Shown here: piece after piece, positions 1 through 7,651 of the stretch
How the letters are laid out: every line of letters begins with the position of its first letter
Position numbering within the stretch: the stretch's first letter is position 1
DNA from: SIG565 sp045646145
Lineage (GTDB): Bacteria > Bacillota > Clostridia > Oscillospirales > Acutalibacteraceae
Reading direction: 5' to 3'
NCBI GenBank assembly: GCA_045646145.1
Contig: JAZRKE010000033.1
Span: forward strand, 1 to 34,374
DNA: 34,374 nt
The notes under the pieces: generated by a model
Databases searched by the model: none
What the model saw: the letters and a program-made list of their open reading frames with translations, nothing else
What the model was told of the DNA's origin: nothing
Program-made: the position numbers and the translations under genes

Positions 1-1011
1 GGTAACCCGAAGATAGCGATGCATAACTATAAATATCCACTCGGCCACTTTATAACAGCTAAATATTGGCACTGCGTTAACCCCGACGGACTGCATCTGT
101 CTATTTCCGATACAGGCTGGGCAAAGGCAGCATGGGGTAAGATTTACGGTCAGTGGCTGTGCGAAGCGCCCATTTTCGCCTACGACTTTGACCGATTTGA
201 TGCAAATGATATTATGCCGATGTTCGAAAAGTACGGCATTACCACCTTCTGCGCACCGCCCACAATGCTAAGACTTATGATTAAACAGGATTTATCCCGT
301 TTTAACCTATCAAGCATTGAGCATATGACAACGGCGGGTGAGGCTCTTAACCCCGAAGTATTCCGTCAGTTCGAAAAGGCTACGGGACTTCAGATTATGG
401 AGGGCTTTGGGCAAACTGAAACCACCGTAGCACTTGCAAACCTTGCGGGAACTAAAACCAAAATCGGCTCAATGGGTAAACCCGTACCGCTTTATAACAT
501 AAAGTTAGTTGATTCCGACGATAACGAGGTTCCTGTTGGTGAGGTAGGCGAGATAGTTATTGATATATCGAAGGGTAACCCCTGCGGATTATCCATCGGC
601 TACTTTGAGGACGAAGAGAAAACACGAGAGGTTCGTCATGACGGGCTTTATCACACAGGGGATACCGCTTGGCGCGATGAGGACGGATATTTCTGGTATG
701 TAGGCAGAGTGGACGACGTTATTAAGTCCTCAGGCTACCGTATAGGACCGTTCGAAATTGAAAACGTTATTATGGAATTACCCTATGTTCTCGAATGCGG
801 AGTATCGGCTATGCCCGATGAAGTCAGGGGACAGGTAGTAAAGGCAAGTATAGTACTCACAAACGGCACTGAGCCTACAGAGGAACTGAAAAAAGAAATT
901 CAGCAGTATGTAAAGGAGCGCACTGCACCTTACAAATATCCGCGTGTTGTAGTATTCCGTGAAGACCTGCCAAAAACTGCAAGTGGTAAAATTCAGAGAA
1001 ATAAATTATAA
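1..1011 (+). CDS. AMP-forming acyl-CoA ligase, C-terminal part (5' end outside window)
   Basis: Activates a carboxylic acid with ATP to an acyl-adenylate and then to acyl-CoA (ANL superfamily, acetyl-CoA synthetase/medium-chain acyl-CoA ligase type). The reading frame is already open at base 1, and the protein begins mid-domain, so the N-terminal half with the P-loop-like motif is missing from the window; the ATG at 19 is only an internal Met. Visible motifs are GFGQTET (adenine/aryl motif), YHTGD followed by DEDGYFWYVGR, the hinge SSGYRIGPFEIE, and the C-terminal catalytic lysine motif PKTASGKIQRNKL. It lies 29 bases before ilvE on the same strand, ahead of a 2-oxoacid:ferredoxin oxidoreductase, so branched-chain or aryl acids are likely substrates. 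That assignment comes from context only; acetate or medium-chain acids are alternatives. Confidence 0.9.
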   Translation, partial: GNPKIAMHNYKYPLGHFITAKYWHCVNPDGLHLSISDTGWAKAAWGKIYGQWLCEAPIFAYDFDRFDANDIMPMFEKYGITTFCAPPTMLRLMIKQDLSRFNLSSIEHMTTAGEALNPEVFRQFEKATGLQIMEGFGQTETTVALANLAGTKTKIGSMGKPVPLYNIKLVDSDDNEVPVGEVGEIVIDISKGNPCGLSIGYFEDEEKTREVRHDGLYHTGDTAWRDEDGYFWYVGRVDDVIKSSGYRIGPFEIENVIMELPYVLECGVSAMPDEVRGQVVKASIVLTNGTEPTEELKKEIQQYVKERTAPYKYPRVVVFREDLPKTASGKIQRNKL

Positions 1012-1040
1012 TATTATATAAATCTTAGGAGGGTGTAATT

Positions 1041-2120
1041 ATGAAATACGAAATTTCAGTAACCAAAACAACTTGCCCTAAGGCTAAACCTCAGGACGAA
1101 AGCAAACTCGGCTTTGGTAAAATCTTTACCGATCATATGTTTTTTATGGACTATAGTGAGGATAAAGGCTGGTATAATGGCAGAATAGTACCCTTTGGTC
1201 CTATTCCAACCAATCCCGCCTCGACCGTATTCCACTATGGTGCCGAGATTTTTGAGGGTATGAAGGCTTATCGCGCCGAGAATGGCAAAATTCAGCTTTT
1301 CAGACCTATGGAAAATATTAAGCGCCTTAATAATTCGGCAGAGCGCCTTTGTCTGCCTCAGCTTGACGAAGAGGGCTGCCTTGACATTTTAAAGACTATT
1401 GTTGAACTAGAAAAGGACTGGGTACCGCACTCAGAGGGAACTTCGCTTTACATTCGCCCGTTCCTTTACGGTAACGACCCACACCTAGGCGTTCACGCCG
1501 TTAAAAATGCGGTTTTTGCGGTTATCTGTTCACCCGTTGGCGCATATTATGCCGAGGGTATTAACCCCGTAAAAATTGCTATTGAGTCGGAGGATGTTCG
1601 TGCCGTTCGCGGTGGTACGGGGTATGCTAAGTGCGGCGGTAACTATGCGGCATCCCTCCGCGCCGGTCAACGTGCCGAGGAAAAGGGTTATACACAGGTT
1701 CTCTGGCTTGACGGTGTTCACAGAAAGTATATCGAAGAAGTGGGCGCTATGAATGTAATGTTCAAAATCGGTGGTAAGATTATTACCCCCGCACTCACAG
1801 GCTCGGTACTTCCCGGAATTACAAGAAAGTCTTGCGTAGAACTTCTCAAAGGTTGGGGATATACCGTTGAGGAACGTGCATTCTCTGTTGATGAACTCTT
1901 TGAGGCGGCTGAAAACGGCACACTTGAGGAGGCTTGGGGAACGGGCACAGCTGCTGTAGTGTCCCCGATAGGCCATCTTTTCTATAACGATAAGGAGTAT
2001 ACCGTAGCCGATAATAAAATTGGAACTCTTACCCAGAAACTTTATGATGAACTTACCGGTATTCAGCGGGGCAAGGTAGCCGACACTTACGGCTGGACCG
2101 ATGAAGTTTGCAATGGCTAA
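1041..2120 (+). CDS. ilvE: Branched-chain amino acid aminotransferase
   Basis: PLP-dependent fold-type IV transaminase that interconverts Leu/Ile/Val and 2-oxoglutarate with branched-chain 2-oxoacids and glutamate. At 359 residues it has the length and order of the long bacterial/eukaryotic BCAT form: FHYGAEIFEGMKAYR near residue 65, the Schiff-base lysine K197 in GGTGYAKCGGNYA, the EVGAMNVMF segment, and a C-terminal GTGTAAVVSPIG phosphate-binding loop. The start is supported by AGGAGG at 1027-1032. Its 3' end overlaps the next gene. Placement between an acyl-CoA ligase and an oxoacid oxidoreductase suggests work in branched-chain amino acid degradation, or in synthesis from branched fatty acids, rather than in a classic ilv biosynthetic cluster. 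Confidence 0.95.
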   Translation: MKYEISVTKTTCPKAKPQDESKLGFGKIFTDHMFFMDYSEDKGWYNGRIVPFGPIPTNPASTVFHYGAEIFEGMKAYRAENGKIQLFRPMENIKRLNNSAERLCLPQLDEEGCLDILKTIVELEKDWVPHSEGTSLYIRPFLYGNDPHLGVHAVKNAVFAVICSPVGAYYAEGINPVKIAIESEDVRAVRGGTGYAKCGGNYAASLRAGQRAEEKGYTQVLWLDGVHRKYIEEVGAMNVMFKIGGKIITPALTGSVLPGITRKSCVELLKGWGYTVEERAFSVDELFEAAENGTLEEAWGTGTAAVVSPIGHLFYNDKEYTVADNKIGTLTQKLYDELTGIQRGKVADTYGWTDEVCNG

Positions 2121-2781
2121 GAGAATTACGCTTTTTGCAGGTCATTATGGCTCGGGAAAGACTAATATTGCGGTAAATTACGCTTTAAAACTCAAAAAAG
2201 ATGGTAAAAAGGTAAAAATTGCCGACCTTGATATAGTAAACCCATATTTTAGAACTAAGGATAGCGCGGCAGAGTTGAAAGCGGCAGAAATTGAACTGAT
2301 ATCTCCCGCTTTTGCTAACACTAATGTGGATTTACCGGCGCTTCCAGCTTCAGTTTACAGCCTAATGCAACAAAAAGACAGTTTTGCGGTACTCGATATC
2401 GGTGGAGATGATAGAGGTGCTTATGCGTTAGGGCGATATCGTGATTACATATTGGAAGAAAATGATTACGAAATGATTTTCGTGGCGAATTTTTATAGAC
2501 CCCTAACCCCTACACCCGAGGATGCATTAGAGGTTATCAGGGAGATAGAGGCGGCGTGTAAAATACCGTTTACGGCTATTGTCAACAATTCAAATCTCGG
2601 TAATGATACTACAACGGAGGATATTGAAAAAACCGATATTCTCGCGAGGAAACTTTCCGAAATTTCATCTTTACCGCTTATCTTCACTACGGCGGATGAA
2701 AATATTGCCGATAAAGTACAACTTGATAATGTATTACCGCTAAAATTACAAATCAAATATTTTGATATAAAGGAGAACTAA
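2113..2781 (+). CDS. Small P-loop ATPase (CobQ/MinD/ParA-like)
   Basis: Predicted cytoplasmic nucleotide-binding protein. The N-terminus reads MAKRITLFAGHYGSGKTN, a Walker A motif, followed by ADLDIVNPYFRT (switch I-like) and VLDIGGDDRGAYALGRY (Walker B-like), as in the SIMIBI ATPases. An upstream in-frame ATG at 2101 would add MKFA, but neither start has a clear Shine-Dalgarno. I prefer 2113, which overlaps the ilvE stop by 8 bases and suggests translational coupling. The gene is followed after 1 base by the ferredoxin subunit of the oxidoreductase, so a role in cofactor or Fe-S loading, or in regulating that enzyme, is possible. No specific function can be assigned from the sequence. Confidence 0.8.
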   Translation: MAKRITLFAGHYGSGKTNIAVNYALKLKKDGKKVKIADLDIVNPYFRTKDSAAELKAAEIELISPAFANTNVDLPALPASVYSLMQQKDSFAVLDIGGDDRGAYALGRYRDYILEENDYEMIFVANFYRPLTPTPEDALEVIREIEAACKIPFTAIVNNSNLGNDTTTEDIEKTDILARKLSEISSLPLIFTTADENIADKVQLDNVLPLKLQIKYFDIKEN

Positions 2782-2782
2782 A

Positions 2783-2989
2783 ATGGCTAAAGTAACCTTT
2801 AAAGAGGATTTATGCAAGGGCTGCGGTCTTTGTGTAGATGCCTGCCCAAAAAAGATTATAGCAATCGCAAAAGACAAAATTAATGCTAAGGGACATTCTC
2901 CCGCTGAAATTATTAATCAGGATGCCTGTATTGCCTGTGCTTTCTGCGCTACAATGTGTCCTGACTGTGTAATTACGGTTGAAAGGTAG
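2783..2989 (+). CDS. 2-oxoacid:ferredoxin oxidoreductase delta subunit (2x[4Fe-4S] ferredoxin)
   Basis: A 68-residue ferredoxin-like subunit that relays electrons from the TPP-bound intermediate in the beta subunit to external ferredoxin. It has two 4Fe-4S binding motifs: C11-C14-C17-C21P and C49-C52-C55-C59P, with an additional C62. The start follows AAGGAG at 2770-2775. The order delta-alpha-beta-gamma in the next 2.5 kb is that of VOR/KOR-type four-subunit enzymes. Which oxoacid the complex prefers cannot be read from this subunit. Confidence 0.92.
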   Translation: MAKVTFKEDLCKGCGLCVDACPKKIIAIAKDKINAKGHSPAEIINQDACIACAFCATMCPDCVITVER

Positions 2990-2997
2990 GGATAAAA

Positions 2998-4059
2998 ATG
3001 GCAGAAAAAGTTTTAATGAAGGGTAATGAGGCTATTGCCGAGGCCGCTATTAAGGCAGGCTGTATGCACTATTTCGGCTATCCGATTACACCCCAAACCG
3101 AAATTGCAGCCTATATGGCTAAAAGAATGCCAAAAATCGGCGGTGTTTTCCTACAGGCCGAGAGTGAGGTTGCTGCAATTAATATGGTTTACGGTGTTGC
3201 TGCCGCAGGCTACCGCGTTATGACCTCGAGTTCGAGCCCTGGTGTTTCCTTAAAACAGGAGGGTATTTCATATATTGCAGGTGCCGACCTTCCCGCGCTT
3301 ATCGTTAATGTTCAGCGTGGCGGTCCTGGACTTGGCGGTATTCAGCCCTCACAGTCGGACTATTTTCAGGCGGTTAAGGGCGGCGGACACGGCGACTATC
3401 ACTTGATTGTTGTTGCACCCGCATCGGTTCAGGAAATGGCTGACCTTACTGTTAAGGCATTTGATTTATCAGAAAAATACCGAGTTCCCGCAATGCTGCT
3501 CGCTGACGGCACTATGGGTCAGATGATGGAGCCCGTAGAATTACCCGAGGTAGAGCCTAAGGATTACGATAAATCATGGGCTGTAAGAGGTACTAAAGGG
3601 GAAAGAGAGCACAATATTGTGAATTCCCTTTACTTAAAGCCCGAAATTCTCGAGAAGACCAACTTTGAACGCTATGAGCGTTACAAGGAAATTGAAGAAA
3701 ACGAATGTATGTATGAAGAGTTTATGATGGAGGATGCAGATTACTGCGTTGTTGCCTTCGGTATTGCCGCACGTGTTGCAAAGAATGCTATCGTTGCCGC
3801 AAGAGCTAAGGGCATAAAGGTGGGTCTTATCCGTCCGATAACTCTCTGGCCGTTCCCCAAGAAGGTTTTAGCCGAGGCTGCAAAACAGGTTAAAGGTTTC
3901 ATATCGGTTGAGCTTTCTATGGGACAAATGATAGAGGATGTAAAACTCGCAATCAACTGTGAAAAACCTGTGAAGCTTTGCAACCGAACAGGCGGTATGA
4001 TAGTATCGCCAGAAGAGGTACTTGAAGCTATAGAGAATTTAAGTAAGGAGGCAAAATAA
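2998..4059 (+). CDS. vorB: 2-oxoacid:ferredoxin oxidoreductase alpha subunit (VorB-like)
   Basis: Alpha subunit of the TPP-dependent oxidoreductase that converts a 2-oxoacid plus CoA to acyl-CoA, CO2 and reduced ferredoxin. Its 353 residues match the family. They contain the N-terminal pyrimidine-binding domain (GNEAIAEAAIKAGCMHYFGYPITPQTE, with the catalytic-loop Thr-Pro), AESEVAAINMVYGVAAAG near residue 55, the SSSPGVSLKQEGISY substrate/TPP region and NVQRGGPGLGG, then a C-terminal transketolase-C domain with RPITLWPFP. The sequence type is closest to those labelled 3-methyl-2-oxobutanoate dehydrogenase subunit VorB, which fits the adjacent ilvE; a 2-oxoglutarate (KorA) specificity is the main alternative. 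It overlaps the beta subunit by one base. Confidence 0.9.
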   Translation: MAEKVLMKGNEAIAEAAIKAGCMHYFGYPITPQTEIAAYMAKRMPKIGGVFLQAESEVAAINMVYGVAAAGYRVMTSSSSPGVSLKQEGISYIAGADLPALIVNVQRGGPGLGGIQPSQSDYFQAVKGGGHGDYHLIVVAPASVQEMADLTVKAFDLSEKYRVPAMLLADGTMGQMMEPVELPEVEPKDYDKSWAVRGTKGEREHNIVNSLYLKPEILEKTNFERYERYKEIEENECMYEEFMMEDADYCVVAFGIAARVAKNAIVAARAKGIKVGLIRPITLWPFPKKVLAEAAKQVKGFISVELSMGQMIEDVKLAINCEKPVKLCNRTGGMIVSPEEVLEAIENLSKEAK

Positions 4060-4802
4060 TGGTAGTATTTGAAAAACCCAAGGCATTAACCGACGTTCCA
4101 CTTCATTATTGCCCTGGCTGTACACACGGTATAATTCACCGTCTGGTAGCCGAGGCTATTGATGAACTCGGTATTGAGGGTAAAACCGTCGGTGTGGCCC
4201 CTGTTGGCTGTGCGGTTATGGCGTATGATTATTTTGCCTGTGATATGGTTGAGGCAGCCCACGGACGCGCGCCTGCAGTAGCAACAGGACTCAAACGCTG
4301 TATGCCCGAAAATATTGTATTTACATATCAGGGCGACGGAGACTTAGCCTCTATCGGTATGGCAGAAACCGTCCACGCGGCTACGAGAAACGAGAATATC
4401 ACAATTATATTTGTAAATAACGCTATTTACGGTATGACAGGCGGTCAGATGGCGCCGACCTCACTTCCCGGTCAGGTTACACAGACCTCCCCCTACGGCA
4501 GAGATGTAAGTGTAGCAGGTTATCCCGTCAAGGTAAGCGAAATGCTTTCTACACTTGATGCCCCGTATTATATTGAGCGCGTTGCCGTGAATTCTGTTAA
4601 GAATGTAAAGAATGCTAAAAAAGCAATTTTAAAGGCGTTTAAAAATCAGGTAGAGGGTAAGGGATTCTCGCTCATAGAGGTTGTGTCAAGTTGTCCTACT
4701 AACTGGGGTATGACTCCATCTAAGGCACTTGAGTGGATAGACGAGAAAATGCTTCCCTATTATCCGCTTGGCGTATACCGTGATAAAGGTAAGGAGGACT
4801 AA
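4059..4802 (+). CDS. 2-oxoacid:ferredoxin oxidoreductase beta subunit (TPP-binding)
   Basis: Carries the thiamine pyrophosphate pyrophosphate/Mg2+ domain. YCPGCTHGIIHR near residue 18 is the conserved start of the family. GVAPVGCAV follows near residue 45, and the TPP signature is GDGDLASIG (residues 92-100) ending at VNNAIYGMTGGQ (119-130). At 247 residues it is the short KOR/VOR form, with its ferredoxin domain in the separate delta subunit. It starts within one base of the alpha stop and is followed after 3 bases by gamma, so the complex is translated from one transcript. A terminal GMTPSKALEWIDEKMLPYYPLGVYRD segment is also typical of the family. Confidence 0.93.
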   Translation: MVVFEKPKALTDVPLHYCPGCTHGIIHRLVAEAIDELGIEGKTVGVAPVGCAVMAYDYFACDMVEAAHGRAPAVATGLKRCMPENIVFTYQGDGDLASIGMAETVHAATRNENITIIFVNNAIYGMTGGQMAPTSLPGQVTQTSPYGRDVSVAGYPVKVSEMLSTLDAPYYIERVAVNSVKNVKNAKKAILKAFKNQVEGKGFSLIEVVSSCPTNWGMTPSKALEWIDEKMLPYYPLGVYRDKGKED

Positions 4803-4805
4803 AAT

Positions 4806-5336
4806 ATGACTACACAAATTCTTATTGCAGGCTTTGGCGGTCAGGGTGTTCTCTTTGCGGGTAAATGTCTTGCATACGAAGGTCTGTTTGAAAATAAGCA
4901 GGTCTCTTGGCTTCCATCCTATGGTCCCGAAATGCGCGGCGGTACTGCTAACTGTAGTGTAATTTTAAGCGATGAGCCGGTAGGCTCTCCCATAGTATCC
5001 AAGCCCGATGTATTACTCGCTATGAACTTGCCGTCCCTCGATAAATACGAGAATGATACAGTATCGGGCGGTAAAATTATAATTGATAGCACACTTATCG
5101 GAAGAAAAGTTCTCAGAGAGGATGTAGATGCATACTATATCCCCGCTACCAAAATGGCGGCAGATGCAGGTACACCGTCCCTTGCTAATATGATTATGCT
5201 CGGTAAGATGATAAAGGAAACAGGTGTTGTTTCGTTTGAGAGTGCGGCTGAGGCTATGAAAAAGGTTGTGTCGGCAAAACACGCCGATAAACTGGAAGCC
5301 AATATAAATGCATTAAAAGCAGGATATGAATATTAA
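4806..5336 (+). CDS. 2-oxoacid:ferredoxin oxidoreductase gamma subunit
   Basis: The 176-residue gamma subunit of the complex, with the family hallmarks GFGGQGVLFAGKCLAYEG at the N-terminus and WLPSYGPEMRGGTANC near residue 35, then LLAMNLPSLDKY. The family binds CoA or bridges the complex in related enzymes. It is preceded by AAGGAGG at 4791-4797 and is the last gene of the operon: a strong stem-loop begins 7 bases after its stop codon. Nothing is missing compared with the usual length. Confidence 0.93.
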   Translation: MTTQILIAGFGGQGVLFAGKCLAYEGLFENKQVSWLPSYGPEMRGGTANCSVILSDEPVGSPIVSKPDVLLAMNLPSLDKYENDTVSGGKIIIDSTLIGRKVLREDVDAYYIPATKMAADAGTPSLANMIMLGKMIKETGVVSFESAAEAMKKVVSAKHADKLEANINALKAGYEY

Positions 5337-5342
5337 TTTGAA

Positions 5343-5376
5343 AGTCCCCACACGATAACGTGTGGGGACTAATTTT
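5343..5376 (+). terminator. Hairpin terminator of the acyl-CoA ligase/ilvE/VOR operon
   Basis: A perfect 12-bp stem (5343-5354 with 5359-5370, AGTCCCCACACG and its complement) has a 4-base loop ATAA and is followed by AATTTTA. It sits between convergent genes, so it may also block transcripts from the minus strand. Confidence 0.85.
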
Positions 5377-5412
5377 ATGTAACCTATAATATTCGGATAT
5401 AAGAGTATTAAG

Positions 5413-6216
5413 TTATAAATTATCACTCATCAGCTTATGTATATGCTCTCCAAGTTCGGCGGTGGAAAGCTGGTCAACCGTGTCTTTGGATACAACCTCC
5501 AAAACATCCATATAAACATTGGTCTTGCGGAAGGGCATATTTTTAACTATCTGCTTTGTGTTTTTAAGTGTTGCCACAACTATCGGGCAGTGCGCCTTTT
5601 TTGCAATTTTAAATGCGCCGTTACGGAAGGGGAGAAGTTCGCCTGTTTTAGAGCAGTAGCCTTCGGGAAAAATCGCCATAGATACTATATCATTCTTTAT
5701 GTTTTCTGCCGCTGCATTAATTGTCAGAATAGCGCTACGGTTATTTTCACGGTCTATCGGCATACCGTGAAGTTTATGCATAGCCTTGCCTATAAATTTC
5801 ATATTCGTATAAATTTCTTTTTTACCCACAAAGGCAAGGTCGGCGTCTGGCATACAGTACATAAATACTGCAGGGTCAAAATCGTGCAGATGGTTGCTTA
5901 CTAATAAAAAGCGGCAATCTCTCGGTATAATTTCCAACCCCGTAGCGTGAATTTTCACCCGCAAAAGTGGCACTAAAACCTCTAAGAGAATTTTAACCTG
6001 AAAGCGATAGAATTTTTGGCTTTTTTTCGGCGGCTTTTTAATGTCCACAAGTAGCGTTGAAATAACAAATATCAGTAATTGCAGTACAATTAAACCGACG
6101 TATGTACCTAAAAATGTAACGGGTAGTATCCATAACAGATGGGTTCCCGAAGAAAAATTAATTACGGCCGAAAGCGCTGTCAACACCGCCGCTAAAAACG
6201 CATATAAACATAGCAT
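5413..6216 (-). CDS. 1-acyl-sn-glycerol-3-phosphate acyltransferase family protein (PlsC-like)
   Basis: Membrane-anchored acyltransferase that most likely acylates lysophosphatidic acid in phospholipid synthesis. Two hydrophobic segments cover about residues 1-20 and 28-57. The catalytic HX4D motif is NHLHDFD (H109, D114), and the third block is FPEGYCSKTGELLPFRNGAF (FPEG 183-186). HGMPIDRENNRSA corresponds to the block II arginine region. The start at 6216 is preceded by GAGGTG at the proper distance. It stands alone, convergent with the VOR operon. The family also includes enzymes acting on other lysolipids, so the exact acceptor is inferred. Confidence 0.88.
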   Translation of the reverse strand: MLCLYAFLAAVLTALSAVINFSSGTHLLWILPVTFLGTYVGLIVLQLLIFVISTLLVDIKKPPKKSQKFYRFQVKILLEVLVPLLRVKIHATGLEIIPRDCRFLLVSNHLHDFDPAVFMYCMPDADLAFVGKKEIYTNMKFIGKAMHKLHGMPIDRENNRSAILTINAAAENIKNDIVSMAIFPEGYCSKTGELLPFRNGAFKIAKKAHCPIVVATLKNTKQIVKNMPFRKTNVYMDVLEVVSKDTVDQLSTAELGEHIHKLMSDNL

Positions 6217-6273
6217 AAAAACACCTCACAGAGTATAATAACACAATTTTCCATACAAAACAACAGAAAAATA

Positions 6274-6293
6274 AAAACTCCCAAAGGAGTTTT
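6274..6293 (-). terminator. Terminator of the helical-bundle gene
   Basis: An 8-bp stem (6274-6281 with 6286-6293, AAAACTCC/GGAGTTTT) with a 4-base loop ends in a T-run on the minus strand. It overlaps the stop codon of the gene ending at 6292. Confidence 0.75.
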
Positions 6294-6726
6294 ATAAATA
6301 CTTTCTTATTTCTATTGTAAGCTCTTCCTCAAGGTTTATAAGGCGCTTGGCTATATCCTTGGATACCTCGTCGGCAGCTTTATACTCGTTTAAATAGCGG
6401 TTAAGTGATTTTACTCCCATATTACAGCCATCGGTCATAAGGTCGGCTATCATAGAGTCGCTCTCTTCTACCGCCAATTTCACCGCGACCTTCATATGCG
6501 ACATACCCTTTGCCATAGGGTTAGGCTCTTTACCGTCATCGTGGTATTTATCGAGTAGTTCCTGAATTTCACTGTCTAGTTTATCGTGTTCAGCCTTGCA
6601 TTTTTTAAGGTAGGCTTTAAAATCTTCATTTTTTACTCGGTCTAATACATCTTCAATAGACGCAATGCCCATCTTAACCCCAGCGTCGCATTCGCGGAGA
6701 AGCTTTATAGTATCATTTTCTATCAT
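6292..6726 (-). CDS. Predicted ferritin-like four-helix-bundle protein (DUF2383-like)
   Basis: A soluble 144-residue protein, almost entirely alpha-helical and highly charged, without signal peptide or membrane segment. The pattern of four long helices (about residues 1-30, 33-62, 72-105, 110-144) with Glu/His-rich faces (AEHDKLDSEI, EESDSMIADLM) resembles the ferritin-like DUF2383/PA2169 group, for which no firm function is known. The identification is by pattern, not by a definite motif, so the function is left open. The Shine-Dalgarno GGGG lies in the 3' arm of a hairpin just upstream (6736-6770), which may control translation. Confidence 0.7.
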   Translation of the reverse strand: MIENDTIKLLRECDAGVKMGIASIEDVLDRVKNEDFKAYLKKCKAEHDKLDSEIQELLDKYHDDGKEPNPMAKGMSHMKVAVKLAVEESDSMIADLMTDGCNMGVKSLNRYLNEYKAADEVSKDIAKRLINLEEELTIEIRKYL

Positions 6727-6735
6727 AAAAAATAA

Positions 6736-6770
6736 CCCCTTTCATTTTTAGTATTAGCAAATGAAAGGGG
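6736..6770 (-). terminator. Hairpin between SPFH gene and DUF2383-like gene, also burying the next SD
   Basis: The 11-bp perfect stem CCCCTTTCATT (6736-6746) pairs with AATGAAAGGGG (6760-6770) around a 13-base loop. On the minus strand the stem is followed by TTATTTTTT, so it can end the SPFH transcript. The AAAGGGG that would serve as Shine-Dalgarno for the ATG at 6726 is inside the 3' arm, with about 9 bases to the start codon. Confidence 0.7.
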
Positions 6771-6839
6771 AATATTATTAATTTATTTTGCGTTATCTAT
6801 TGGATTATGGATAATAATTTTTTGCAAAGAAGAATTTGT

Positions 6840-7640
6840 TTACTGAGCGTTTCCGCCGTCAATGCTTGTAATTACCGAATCGCTGCCCATAGCCTGCGGA
6901 AGCTCACCGTTCCATTTTTCATAGAATTTTGAGCGGATAACGTTATTATCAAGCGAAGCTCTTATCTTATTGTTGGCTTCTGCTTCAGCCTCTGCCTTAA
7001 TGCGAGTGGTTTCAGCCTCAGCCTCTGCGTTGGTAATGGCGGTCTGTTTTTCGGTTTCAGCTTTAAGCAACTGCTGCTGAGCAACCTGTTTTTCCTCAAT
7101 TGCAGTAATAAATGCCTCAGAGAAATCAAAATTGATAATATTAACATCGGTAACATAAAGACCTATTGAATTGAGCTTATCGTTAAGTCCCTTGATAAGA
7201 CCGTCGGAAATTAGCGAACGGTTAGTAACACTCTCCTCGGCGGTATACTGCGCTACAATAGCCTTTAAAACCTCATTAACCGCAGGAACAACCAAAACAT
7301 CCTCGTAATTAGCACCGATATTCTTATATATGCTATACGATTTAGTAGTGTCTACACGGTAGTTAATTGCGAGTGTGGTTGCAACGGTCTGCAGGTCTTT
7401 GGAGAAAGCCTCTGTATCAACCTCAAGCTTTACAATGCGGTTATCAATTTTAACAACCTGCTGAACAAAGGGGGCTTTTAGGTGCAGACCCTCTTGAAGC
7501 ACACCCTCGTTTACTTTACCGAGTGTTACTACAACACCTGTATGACCCGCATCCACTACAGTAAAGCAGTTAGCTGCAATAACTATTACAGCCAATGTGC
7601 AAACAGCGATAATAATAATCTTTTGGATTTTTTTGTTCAT
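6840..7640 (-). CDS. SPFH/prohibitin-family membrane protein
   Basis: A 266-residue protein with one N-terminal membrane anchor (about residues 6-27, IIIIAVCTLAVIVIAANCF) and an SPFH/band-7 domain starting at VVDAGHTGVVVTLGKVNEGV. A long Ala/Glu-rich coiled coil runs from about residue 178 to 230 (EEKQVAQQQLLKAETEKQ and following). Such proteins form oligomeric scaffolds on membranes and often modulate proteases or membrane microdomains. The start is backed by AGGAGG 8 bases upstream. It lies 11 bases downstream of sstT on the same strand, so the two are probably co-transcribed. A functional tie to the transporter is possible but only inferred. Confidence 0.9.
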   Translation of the reverse strand: MNKKIQKIIIIAVCTLAVIVIAANCFTVVDAGHTGVVVTLGKVNEGVLQEGLHLKAPFVQQVVKIDNRIVKLEVDTEAFSKDLQTVATTLAINYRVDTTKSYSIYKNIGANYEDVLVVPAVNEVLKAIVAQYTAEESVTNRSLISDGLIKGLNDKLNSIGLYVTDVNIINFDFSEAFITAIEEKQVAQQQLLKAETEKQTAITNAEAEAETTRIKAEAEAEANNKIRASLDNNVIRSKFYEKWNGELPQAMGSDSVITSIDGGNAQ

Positions 7641-7651
7641 TTTTAGTCCTC

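Noticed and set aside
1530..1976. A 148-codon minus-strand open frame inside ilvE
   Set aside because: It is a shadow of a conserved enzyme frame, without SD or family motif.
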